A stretch of DNA of 19,826 nucleotides from Microscillaceae bacterium (GTDB taxonomy: Bacteria > Bacteroidota > Bacteroidia > Cytophagales > Microscillaceae): positions 1 through 19,826 of the forward strand of contig DMXI01000194.1 of NCBI GenBank assembly GCA_003483885.1. Reading direction: 5' to 3'. Shown piece after piece: positions 1 to 7,857 of this stretch (its first letter is position 1; each line of letters starts with the position of its first letter). The translations under genes were made by a program, and so were the position numbers. The notes beneath the pieces are model-generated. The model was given only the letters and a program-made list of their open reading frames with translations, did no database searches and was not told the DNA's origin.

Positions 1-99
1 TAATTTCTCTGAACACTCCTAACTCATAATTGACCATTTACCACTGACCATTGATCATTAGAAAAATAATTCATCCATTCATAATTGATTCATCATTGG
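1..99. repeat. AT-rich intergenic repeat tract
   Basis: This non-coding stretch lies beyond the stop codon of the AraC gene. It is built from short degenerate repeats of the type ATAATTGACCATT, ACCATTGATCATT and TTCATAATTGATTCAT. The same words recur near 15341-15365 and 15510-15535, so this is a dispersed intergenic repeat of this genome. No stem-loop terminator or gene was found in it. Confidence 0.5.
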
Positions 100-936
100 C
101 TACTTAAGATTCCAAAACAGCGTGTTATCTACAATATTTAATTCATCGTAAAGCTCGCTGGGAGTCAATCCACTACGATGTTTAAACTGATGGTTAAAAT
201 CGGCCTGATCGTAATAAGCACTGTTATAGGCTACACTCGTCAGATGAGATTTTCCCTGTTGCTGAAGTTGAATCAAAGCCCGTCTAAATTTGACAATGGC
301 CTGGTATTCTTCTACCGAATAAATCAAGTGTTTTTGGAAGAGACGAAGCAAGGTTCTACGGCTTACCCCTATCGACTGAGCCAAGTCGTTTACTTTGATG
401 GATTGCTCACTGGCAATGAGTTGTTGGGCGGCTACAAGCAGGCGTTGGTCACTAAAAGATTGAAATTGACTCATAAAAAAGGCATCCAAAATGTCTCGTT
501 TTTCCTCAATGGTAGCTACCTCAAAAAGGCGGGGTAAAATAGCATCGTAAATACCATCAAAATGAGTAAAGACCGAATAAATACTATCGACTAGCTCAGA
601 CAATGGACAACGAATAAAATGATTGATGCCCATGGGGTAAAACACGGTGGCTACTTTGTCAAATTTTCCCTGAAGCTTTACGGCTTGCGACCCTTTGATT
701 TTGGCTACCATACGGGCGTTAAACCCTGTATCGGGAGCGTGATGGTAGGCCCAAAAACCCTCATGCAAACTCACCTGGGTGTCTCGATAAATATTGATAG
801 TAGAGGTAATGTTTTGATAGAAATACACTGTTTTATTGAATTCCGAGTCGGTAGAGCGGTGCATGTAGTACCCCTTGATGTACTTTTGCAGAAATTTGTT
901 TTGGGGGCGAATAAATTTAACAGTGCCAATATCCAT
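100..936 (-). CDS. AraC-family transcriptional regulator
   Basis: A 278-residue DNA-binding regulator. The C-terminal third is a typical AraC/XylS double helix-turn-helix. The first HTH is at about residues 182-203 (DLAQSIGVSRRTLLRLFQKH). The second is at about 232-257 (TSVAYNSAYYDQADFNHQFK), followed by SGLTPSEL, the usual family ending. The N-terminal half (about 5-165) resembles the ligand-sensing domain of Bacteroidota AraC proteins such as the DUF6597 type, with a FYPMGINHF core and LSELVD after it; that assignment is from memory of the family. The ATG at 934-936 is the first start in the frame. The gene diverges from the serine hydrolase with only 83 bp between the two starts, so it probably controls that gene and possibly itself. 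The effector is unknown. Confidence 0.9.
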   Translation of the reverse strand: MDIGTVKFIRPQNKFLQKYIKGYYMHRSTDSEFNKTVYFYQNITSTINIYRDTQVSLHEGFWAYHHAPDTGFNARMVAKIKGSQAVKLQGKFDKVATVFYPMGINHFIRCPLSELVDSIYSVFTHFDGIYDAILPRLFEVATIEEKRDILDAFFMSQFQSFSDQRLLVAAQQLIASEQSIKVNDLAQSIGVSRRTLLRLFQKHLIYSVEEYQAIVKFRRALIQLQQQGKSHLTSVAYNSAYYDQADFNHQFKHRSGLTPSELYDELNIVDNTLFWNLK

Positions 937-979
937 TATTTTATATTCAAAGTTTGCGATAACTTTCCTATCATGTAAA

Positions 980-1011
980 CAATGTAATTTATGTGTATAT
1001 TTTAACTCAAA
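980..1011 (-). promoter_or_regulatory. possible Bacteroidota-type promoter for the araC-like gene
   Basis: On the minus strand TTTG (1011-1008) is followed after 21 nt by TACATTG (986-980). This approximates the Bacteroidota primary-sigma pattern of TTG at -33 and TAnnTTTG at -7. It would give a 5' leader of roughly 35-40 nt. The -7 match is imperfect, so the call is tentative. No convincing promoter was seen for the opposite strand in the same 83 bp. Confidence 0.25.
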
Positions 1012-1019
1012 GTGGATTT

Positions 1020-2558
1020 ATGAAAAAGAAAATGCCCTTCTTTGTTTTCCTCCTGTTTGTGCAGTTGTTTGGCAACACTTCTCTGATGGCTCAGCAAACC
1101 AAACTACCCGATTTTGTGGCCAACAAACTAGATGCTTATATCCAAAAAGGAATAAAAGATTGGCGTATTCCTGGATTGGCAGTAGCCATTGTAAAAGACG
1201 ACAAAGTAGTGTTTATGAAGGGCTATGGTGTTAAAAAACTGGGTACTCAGGAAAAAGTAGATGAAAATACTTTGTTTATGATTGGCTCTAATACCAAAGC
1301 CTTTACAGCAAGCTTAATTACCCTGTTGCACGCCCAAAACAAGCTTAAACTGCACGATAAGGTACAAAAGTGGATGCCAACGTTTAAGCTTAAAGACCCA
1401 TTGGCTACCAAAGAATTGCTGGTAGAAGACTTGCTCTGTCATCGCATTGGGTTTGCTACTTTTCAGGGAGATTTTACTTACTGGGGTTCTAACTTGACGC
1501 GTGCTGATGTCATTAAAAAAATGGGTTTGATTACGCCTAAATTTGGTTTTCGAAGACGATGGGGTTACTGCAATGCCGCCTTTGTATTGGCGGGAGAGTT
1601 GGTGCCCAAGGCAATCAATCAAAGCTGGGAAGAGTCTGTCAAGGAAAAAATACTAACTCCGCTAAAAATGAATCGTACCCTTATGCTATGTGGAGAACTG
1701 GAAAATGCCAGCAATAAAGCTTTGCCTTATTCCTTGATCAATGATCGCCTGCAATTGCTGCCTATTACCCAAATAGATAACCTGGGGCCTGCGGGTAGCA
1801 TGAGTTCCAGTGTAACAGATATGGTGAAATGGCTCAGAGCTTTGATTAATACTGGTAAAATAGATGGCAAACAGGTGTTGCCACGGGGAGTAATGTATAC
1901 CATTCGTCGTCCTTACAGCATGCTAGGGATGAATTTGCGTGACAAGGCCAAGACTCATTTTTATTTGTATGGGTTGGGCTTAGGGATCAACGACCGAGAT
2001 GGCAAGCTGTATTTTTCGCATACTGGTGGGGTAGATGGTTACTTATCATCGGTCATGTTTATACCCGAAGAAAAGTTAGGTGTTGTAGTCCTGACCAATC
2101 AAGATCAACATAATTTTTATCAAAACCTGACCGATGAAATTAGGGATGCATTTTTGGGCTTGCCTTTTCAGGATTTTAGCAGCAAAGGCTTGAAGCGGTT
2201 TAAAAGAAACCAAACCAACATTAAAACCAAGCGTAAAAAATGGGCTGAAAAAATTGCCCAAAACAATAAAACCTCGCTGCCTCTCAAGGCCTTTGTGGGT
2301 ACCTACCGAAATGAAGTGTATGGCACTATAGACATTAAAAAAAGGAAAGGAAAACTGCAAATTCATTTTTCTAATCATCCCGATATGATAGGGTATTTAG
2401 ATTATATGGAGAACAACGAATTTAGATGTACTTTTTCTAATCCTACTATGGGAATTGAAAAAACGGTTTTTAAAATAAAGGAAGATAAAGTAACCGGCTT
2501 GACGCTACGCGTGGCCGATTTTATAGAATATACTCCTTATGAGTTTGTAAAAAAGTAA
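1020..2558 (+). CDS. Secreted serine hydrolase, class C beta-lactamase/PBP-like
   Basis: A 512-residue serine hydrolase of the beta-lactamase superfamily (class C beta-lactamase, esterase and D-aminopeptidase type). A signal peptide is visible at residues 1-24, with a basic start, a hydrophobic stretch and probable cleavage after LMA before QQTK. Catalytic motifs are in order: SxxK as S90-N-T-K93, YxN as Y183-C-N185, and HTGG at 334-337. Residues about 420-512 form a separate beta-rich C-terminal domain like the DUF3471-type tail of such proteins. The start is placed at ATG 1020 because an in-frame GTG at 993 only adds nine residues ahead of an ideal signal peptide. The protein is probably periplasmic, lipid-facing or extracellular. 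The substrate cannot be read from sequence: members hydrolyse D-amino-acid peptides, esters or beta-lactams. The divergent AraC gene is its likely regulator. Confidence 0.88.
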   Translation: MKKKMPFFVFLLFVQLFGNTSLMAQQTKLPDFVANKLDAYIQKGIKDWRIPGLAVAIVKDDKVVFMKGYGVKKLGTQEKVDENTLFMIGSNTKAFTASLITLLHAQNKLKLHDKVQKWMPTFKLKDPLATKELLVEDLLCHRIGFATFQGDFTYWGSNLTRADVIKKMGLITPKFGFRRRWGYCNAAFVLAGELVPKAINQSWEESVKEKILTPLKMNRTLMLCGELENASNKALPYSLINDRLQLLPITQIDNLGPAGSMSSSVTDMVKWLRALINTGKIDGKQVLPRGVMYTIRRPYSMLGMNLRDKAKTHFYLYGLGLGINDRDGKLYFSHTGGVDGYLSSVMFIPEEKLGVVVLTNQDQHNFYQNLTDEIRDAFLGLPFQDFSSKGLKRFKRNQTNIKTKRKKWAEKIAQNNKTSLPLKAFVGTYRNEVYGTIDIKKRKGKLQIHFSNHPDMIGYLDYMENNEFRCTFSNPTMGIEKTVFKIKEDKVTGLTLRVADFIEYTPYEFVKK

Positions 2559-2577
2559 AGTAACTGAACCATTGGAG

Positions 2578-2687
2578 TGTACATAAGTGAACAACTTGTT
2601 GTCATGTAAGTGAACACTTTTTATAAACCTTTTCTTTGCAATAATATGATAACCAGTACTTTATATTCAAGGTACTGGTTTTGTCTT
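2578..2687 (+). promoter_or_regulatory. Permease leader module A (dyad plus hairpin) before permease 1
   Basis: First of four homologous upstream modules. The dyad is TGTAC (2578-2582), 6 nt, GAACA (2589-2593), with one mismatch. After 17 nt comes TGAACA (2611-2616). The hairpin pairs AACCAGTAC (2651-2659) with GTACTGGTT (2672-2680) and is followed by TTGT. Hairpin and dyad starts are about 72 nt apart, as in the other copies. The stem carries an A-T pair where modules B-D have G-C, a compensatory change. The preceding gene is an unrelated hydrolase, so the module belongs to the permease that follows and is not the tail of the gene before it. Confidence 0.6.
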
Positions 2688-2738
2688 TATGAGGTGGTCT
2701 GGTTGACACACTCCGACTTCACTAAATGTTTGATACCC

Positions 2739-5153
2739 ATGTTCACAAATTATATTAAAGTAACCCTGAGGCATTTATGGCGAAACAAAACCTATACATT
2801 GATCAATGTTTTGGGGTTGAGTATTGGCATGACCTGCGCCATTTTGTTATATCTATATGTGCAAGACGAAAGAAGCTACGATAGTTATCATCGAGACAAA
2901 GCACAGATTTACAGGGTAGAGAGTGACATGAAATTTGGTGATAAAACCTACAAGCTCAATATTTTGCCATCGCCTTTGGCACCTACCTTACAAGAAAAAT
3001 ACACCGATGTAATTCAGAGTGCTCGTATTTTAGATATAGACCAAGCAATAGTGCGTCTTGGTAAGCAACGATTTTATCAAAATGGGGTACATTACGTCGA
3101 TCCATCTATTTTTCAAGTACTTACCTTTAAGCCTATTGCTGGAAACACCGATCGGGTATTAATCAAACCCAACACCACAGTCATTAACCGAACCTTGGCC
3201 ACCAAACTTTTTCGTTCACCTCAACAAGCCTTAGGGCAAGTGGTTTTTCTGAATGATAGTATTCCTTATACAGTGGAAGCGGTGATGGAAAACGTACCTA
3301 ATAACAGCCACTTTAAACCCGAGATGCTGGTTTCTATGAGTACCCATCGCAAAGAGGCTCAACAAGCGTTTAACGAGTGGGATAACTTTGGTTTTACCTG
3401 CTTTGTCAAATTAAAGAAGGGAACCTCTCCTCAAAAAATCGAGACCTACCTAAAATCAATCTACCATCAGCATATCGAACCAAAAATGAGTAAAGGCAAT
3501 TCGCTCAAAATGCATTTAAGGCCATTGGAAGACATCCATTTATATGCTAAACTGGAGGGTGACTATGCCGATACGGGAGACGCGCAGGTAGTGTATATTT
3601 TTGGGGTGATTGCGGTACTAATTCTACTCATTGCCAGCGCCAATTATATGAATCTGGCCACGGCCAAATCGCTTGAGCGAGCTAAAGAAGTAGGTATTCG
3701 TAAAGTAGTTGGTGCCTATCGGACCCAGCTGATCTATCAGTTTTTGATAGAGGCCGTTTTATTAGGCCTGGTGGCTTTTGTGGTAAGTTTAAGTTTGGTG
3801 GAGCTTCTATTACCTTATTTTAATCATTTGACAGACAAAGCATTAGGGATTCAATATATCGAAGCGCCTCAAGTACTGCTCTTTTTATTAGGAATCGCGC
3901 TCTTTACTGGGTTATTCAGTGGAGGGTACCCAGCGTTGGTTTTGTCTCATTTTCAACCCTCCAAGGTACTCAAAGGAAAGTTTAGTCATTCTAAGCGTGG
4001 CCAGATGTTACGCAGAGGCCTGGTAGTTTTCCAATTCAGCATTTCTATTATCATGATTATCGGCACTGGGATCGTGTATAATCAAATGCAATTCATCAGT
4101 AAGCGAAACTTGGGGTACGATAAAGACCTGATGTACAATTTTGCCTTTGTAGATAGTGAGAACAGTAAAAAATTTGCAGTGCTGCGTCAGCAACTATTGC
4201 GTAATCCAGACATCAAAACAGTAACTGGATCCATGTATGGCATGGATGATGGATTTAACCTCTCAAACATGCTCATTGAACAGCGTGATGGAACTTCAAA
4301 AAATACTTCTGTAGCCTATTTTTTTGTCGCGGATGGTTATTTTAAGGGGTTGAAGATGAAAATCAAACAAGGGCGGGCTTTCGATGCCAGCAATCGGGGA
4401 GATTATGCCAACGCCATCATTGTAAATGAAGCTTTTGTGCGTAAACAAGGCTGGAAAAACCCTATAGGCAAACAAATAGGGTATGAGTTGAACGCGAAAG
4501 GGCAAGCCGTGAAAAGGGGACAGATAGTAGGGGTAGTAGCCGATTTTCATATGGAGTCACTTTATCGCCCGATTGAACCATTGATGATGCGATTTGCTCC
4601 CGGAAACAAAGGGAACATTCGCAGCGTATTTGTGAAACTTCGGCCTGGAAGCATCAAAAAATCTTTGGCTTATATTCAGCAAACCTGGGAAAAACTACAG
4701 CCTCAAACCCCCTTTCAGGGGCAATTCCTGGATCAAAGGGCTGCCAGTGCCTATGAGAGTGATCGTCAAAGAGGGCAAGTATTCCTGAATTTTGCCTTGA
4801 TAGCCATTTTTATTGCTTGTTTGGGATTGTTTGGCTTGGCCTCATTTACTGCTCGTCAAAGAACCAAAGAAATAGGTATTCGCAAAGTATTGGGAGCTTC
4901 TGTAGGGCATATTTTGAGATTACTATCTGTGAGGTTTGTACGTTTGGTGCTTATTTCCAGTGTAATAGCCTTCCCTTTGGCTTATTATTTTATGAATCAA
5001 TGGCTACAAAACTTTGCTTATCGTATTGCTATGCCTTGGGTAATATTTATAGTGGCCGGAACAGCCACCTTGCTCATTGCTTTATTTACGGTAAGCGTGC
5101 AGTCGTGGCGTACTGCCAGAGTAAATCCGGTACAAGTGCTAAAAGACGAATAA
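2739..5153 (+). CDS. FtsX/MacB-type ABC transporter permease 1
   Basis: An 804-residue inner-membrane permease of the MacB/FtsX type (SalY-like, no ATPase domain). It has two halves. TM1 is at about 20-40, followed by a periplasmic MacB-like domain (about 45-280) and TM2-4 at about 285-305, 332-356 and 378-402. TM5 is at about 427-446, followed by a second periplasmic domain (about 450-675) and TM6-8 at about 681-702, 733-752 and 766-788. Each half carries the cytoplasmic coupling motif: ERAKEVGIRKVVGA (313-326) and QRTKEIGIRKVLGA (707-720). The ATG at 2739 was chosen because MFTNYIKVTLRHLWRNK aligns with the starts of the four paralogues. An upstream ATG at 2610 would translate through the leader module. 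The ATPase partner is elsewhere, and the substrate (export or lipoprotein/envelope mechanics) is unknown. Confidence 0.9.
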   Translation: MFTNYIKVTLRHLWRNKTYTLINVLGLSIGMTCAILLYLYVQDERSYDSYHRDKAQIYRVESDMKFGDKTYKLNILPSPLAPTLQEKYTDVIQSARILDIDQAIVRLGKQRFYQNGVHYVDPSIFQVLTFKPIAGNTDRVLIKPNTTVINRTLATKLFRSPQQALGQVVFLNDSIPYTVEAVMENVPNNSHFKPEMLVSMSTHRKEAQQAFNEWDNFGFTCFVKLKKGTSPQKIETYLKSIYHQHIEPKMSKGNSLKMHLRPLEDIHLYAKLEGDYADTGDAQVVYIFGVIAVLILLIASANYMNLATAKSLERAKEVGIRKVVGAYRTQLIYQFLIEAVLLGLVAFVVSLSLVELLLPYFNHLTDKALGIQYIEAPQVLLFLLGIALFTGLFSGGYPALVLSHFQPSKVLKGKFSHSKRGQMLRRGLVVFQFSISIIMIIGTGIVYNQMQFISKRNLGYDKDLMYNFAFVDSENSKKFAVLRQQLLRNPDIKTVTGSMYGMDDGFNLSNMLIEQRDGTSKNTSVAYFFVADGYFKGLKMKIKQGRAFDASNRGDYANAIIVNEAFVRKQGWKNPIGKQIGYELNAKGQAVKRGQIVGVVADFHMESLYRPIEPLMMRFAPGNKGNIRSVFVKLRPGSIKKSLAYIQQTWEKLQPQTPFQGQFLDQRAASAYESDRQRGQVFLNFALIAIFIACLGLFGLASFTARQRTKEIGIRKVLGASVGHILRLLSVRFVRLVLISSVIAFPLAYYFMNQWLQNFAYRIAMPWVIFIVAGTATLLIALFTVSVQSWRTARVNPVQVLKDE

Positions 5154-5168
5154 GTCATTCCTCAAACT

Positions 5169-5276
5169 TGTGCACAAACGTACAGTTGCGTGTGTCAATT
5201 ATGAACAGCTTTTAGCGTAGATATTTTAGAAATGTATTGTAAACCAGTGTCTTAGCCATAAGGCACTGGTTTTGTA
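5169..5276 (+). promoter_or_regulatory. Permease leader module B before permease 2
   Basis: Dyad TGTGC (5169-5173), 6 nt, GTACA (5180-5184), followed by the conserved TGTGTCAATTATGAACA (5191-5207). The hairpin AAACCAGTGtCTTA / TAAGgCACTGGTTT (5241-5272) has a 14-bp stem with one T-G wobble, a GCCA loop, and TGTATTTT after it. It could be an intrinsic terminator for permease 1, a leader attenuator, or a promoter region: GG at 5262-5263 and GT at 5274-5275 have sigma-54-like spacing. The start codon follows 45 bp after the hairpin. Confidence 0.65.
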
Positions 5277-5316
5277 TTTTCGAGATGTATTAAATATGAC
5301 CAAACATCCATAAAGC

Positions 5317-7689
5317 ATGTTAAGAAATTATATTAAAATATCGTTCAGGAGTTTACAGCGAAATCGTCTCTCATCAGTGATCAATATCTTAGGCTTGGCG
5401 ATTGGCTTGGCGTGTGCCTTGTTGTTGTATTTATATATTCAAGATGAATATAGCTTTGATGACTATCATCGAGATCAGGATCAGATTTTCCGCCTTGAGT
5501 CGAGTGATCGTGGAAAAGGGAATGTACATTTCCCTGCTTTTGTGGGTCCTTTGCTTAAAAACAATTATACTCAAGTAGCTACAACTGCTCGCTTGGGATA
5601 CTTTTTTGGAGCGGTAAGCTTAAGCGTAGGTAAAAAAACAATTGAACAAAAAAAGGTATGGTATGCAGATGCTTCTTTGTTTGACATTTTACACCATCAA
5701 CCCCTGGTAGGTAACCTGAAGAAAGCATTGATTCAGCCAAATACCATGGTACTTACCCGTTCGTTGTCAGACAAATTGTTTGGTACTCCAAAAATGGCCC
5801 TGGGAAAAGCTATAGAGATTGCTAATAAACCTTATCGGGTAACCGCTGTAATCGAGGACACTCCAAAAAATGGTCATTTAAAAGCTACCGCATTTGTATC
5901 TTTATCAAGCCTGAAAACAGTGCACCCTGAGTCACTTAGCGACAAAAATCGCTATACTTTTCCTACGTATATTAAATTAAAAAAAGGAGCTTCGCCAGAA
6001 AGTATTCAGCCAACATTGGTCTCATTGTTTGAAGGGAATATGGATAAAAACTATAACCTCAATAAGACCATTCAACTACAAATGCACCTCACCCCAATAA
6101 AAGACATTCATCTTTTCTCTCAGATAAAAGCAGGTAGAGATTATGCTCGTAGAGGAAATTTAAATCTTATATATATTTTCACTTCTATTGCGGTCTTGAT
6201 TGTATTAATAGCCTGCATTAATTATATGAATTTAGCTACGGCACGTTCTACTGAGCGAGCCAAAGAAGTAGGTATTCGTAAAGTGGTAGGTTCGCATCGT
6301 ATCCATTTGATCCAACAGTTTTTTGTAGAGTCGTTACTAATGGCTTCATTGGCTTTGGTCGTTTGCTTGAGTTTGATAGAAGTATTTTTGCCTTCGTTTA
6401 ACCAATTAGCCCAAAAATCTCTCACGATTAATTATTACAATCCCTGGACTTTGGGAGGGCTGTTAGGAGGAATAATTTTGGTGAGTCTACTAAGTGGTAT
6501 TTACCCAGCCCTAATACTTTCGACTTTCAAGCCTTACTTGGTTTTAAAAGGTAAATTTAGCCGTTCACGACAGGGCAATAGCCTTCGTAAAGCCTTGGTA
6601 GTATTTCAATTTAGTATATCATTGGTAATGATCATTTGTACCACATTGGTGTATCGACAAATGCAGTTTGTTCGGCAAAAATCATTGGGTTTTGATAAAG
6701 AGCAAATGTATGTAGTATCGTTATGGGGGCTAAAAGATGGGGTGCAACACAAAACACTACGATCAGAGTTTTTAAATCATGCGGGTGTACAGAGAGTCGC
6801 TTTTACATCTGAAGGTATGCAAGGCCTCAACAGTGTGATGAAGTTGATGATAGAACAGCCCGATGGTAGCAAAAAAGAGGTAGAAGTGCTAAACACCCGC
6901 ATCACCTCCAATTTTATACCCAATATGGGAGTTCGGTTATTGAAGGGGCGCAATTTTGGCGAAACTTATGAGAAGTCAGCCATTGTAAATGAAGCATTGG
7001 TAAAGGTACAAGGCTGGAAAGAGCCGCTAGGTAAAATTGTGAATGGTCAACGGGTAATTGGTGTAATTGAGGATTTTCATAACGAATCATTGCATAAGGC
7101 GGTGCCGCCTATGGTGCTTTTTCTAAATGAAGACAACAATAGTCAATATGCGTTGCCTTATGTGTTTTTGAAACTTCATCCTAAAAATATGCAGCGGACA
7201 ATAGCACATATCAAAAACGTTTGGGCAAGAAATAATTCAGGGGGTAAGTTTGATGGCATGTTTATCGATCAGCATTTTGCTAAGTATTATCGAGCTGATC
7301 AACGTCAAGGAAAAGTTTTTTTGATTTTTTCACTCCTTACAGTATTTATTGCTTGTCTTGGATTGTTTGGGCTGGCGACTTTCAATGCCTGGCAACGTAG
7401 CAAAGAGATAGGTATTCGCAAAGTATTAGGAGCCTCTATTACCCAAATACTTACCTTACTTTCCAGTAATTTTGTGCGTTTGATATTGATTGCTAGTGTG
7501 ATTGCCTTTCCTATTGCCTATTATTTGATGAATCAATGGCTACAAAATTTTGCCTACCAAACCACCATTCACTGGGGTGTATTTATTATTGCAGGAGGAC
7601 TTATCTTATTGATTACTTTGTCTATAGTAAGTATACAATCTTTGCGTGTTGCAAGGGTAAATCCAGTAAATGTGTTGAAAGAGGAATAG
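5317..7689 (+). CDS. FtsX/MacB-type ABC transporter permease 2
   Basis: A 790-residue paralogue of permease 1 with the same eight-helix, two-half plan and no nucleotide-binding domain. TM1 is at about 20-40, and the first periplasmic domain runs to about 283. The first coupling motif is ERAKEVGIRKVVGS (313-326), TM5 is at about 425-445, and the second coupling motif is QRSKEIGIRKVLGA (693-706). The protein ends in VNVLKEE, the family C-terminus. The second periplasmic domain keeps the recurring NEALVKVQGWKEPLGK and VIEDFHNESL blocks. The ATG at 5317 begins MLRNYIKISF, which matches the paralogue starts; no Shine-Dalgarno is present, as is common in this phylum. Modules B and C flank it, so it may be transcribed separately. 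The substrate is unknown. Confidence 0.9.
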   Translation: MLRNYIKISFRSLQRNRLSSVINILGLAIGLACALLLYLYIQDEYSFDDYHRDQDQIFRLESSDRGKGNVHFPAFVGPLLKNNYTQVATTARLGYFFGAVSLSVGKKTIEQKKVWYADASLFDILHHQPLVGNLKKALIQPNTMVLTRSLSDKLFGTPKMALGKAIEIANKPYRVTAVIEDTPKNGHLKATAFVSLSSLKTVHPESLSDKNRYTFPTYIKLKKGASPESIQPTLVSLFEGNMDKNYNLNKTIQLQMHLTPIKDIHLFSQIKAGRDYARRGNLNLIYIFTSIAVLIVLIACINYMNLATARSTERAKEVGIRKVVGSHRIHLIQQFFVESLLMASLALVVCLSLIEVFLPSFNQLAQKSLTINYYNPWTLGGLLGGIILVSLLSGIYPALILSTFKPYLVLKGKFSRSRQGNSLRKALVVFQFSISLVMIICTTLVYRQMQFVRQKSLGFDKEQMYVVSLWGLKDGVQHKTLRSEFLNHAGVQRVAFTSEGMQGLNSVMKLMIEQPDGSKKEVEVLNTRITSNFIPNMGVRLLKGRNFGETYEKSAIVNEALVKVQGWKEPLGKIVNGQRVIGVIEDFHNESLHKAVPPMVLFLNEDNNSQYALPYVFLKLHPKNMQRTIAHIKNVWARNNSGGKFDGMFIDQHFAKYYRADQRQGKVFLIFSLLTVFIACLGLFGLATFNAWQRSKEIGIRKVLGASITQILTLLSSNFVRLILIASVIAFPIAYYLMNQWLQNFAYQTTIHWGVFIIAGGLILLITLSIVSIQSLRVARVNPVNVLKEE

Positions 7690-7708
7690 TAAATCTAGAT
7701 AAAAGAAT

Positions 7709-7817
7709 TGTGCACAATCGCACAGGCAGTTGTGTCAATTATGAACAACTTCTAAAGGAAGTATTTTAATAAATGTATTGTAAACCAGTGCTTTATGGCT
7801 AAGGCACTGGTTTTGTT
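7709..7817 (+). promoter_or_regulatory. Permease leader module C before permease 3
   Basis: Dyad TGTGC (7709-7713), 6 nt, GCACA (7720-7724), a perfect 5-bp stem, followed by TGTGTCAATTATGAACA (7731-7747). The hairpin has arms AAACCAGTGC (7782-7791) and GCACTGGTTT (7804-7813), extended by an inner TTA/TAA, and is followed by TGTTTTT. Compared with module B, the right dyad arm changed from GTACA to GCACA, which turns a wobble pair into G-C. Confidence 0.65.
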
Positions 7818-7857
7818 TTTGGGTAGCTACCAATAAACCCATACAACCCATATTTCC

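Noticed and set aside
178..978. Plus-strand ORFs of 119 codons overlapping the AraC gene.
   Set aside because: They are shadows of the AraC reading frame, with no recognisable domain.
993..1019. GTG start giving nine more residues on the serine hydrolase.
   Set aside because: The ATG at 1020 begins a normal signal peptide directly; the extension would place a non-basic tail before it.
2610..2738. In-frame extension of permease 1 to an upstream ATG (43 extra residues).
   Set aside because: It translates through the leader hairpin module, and the four paralogues all start at the MxxNYxKxxxR position that matches ATG 2739.
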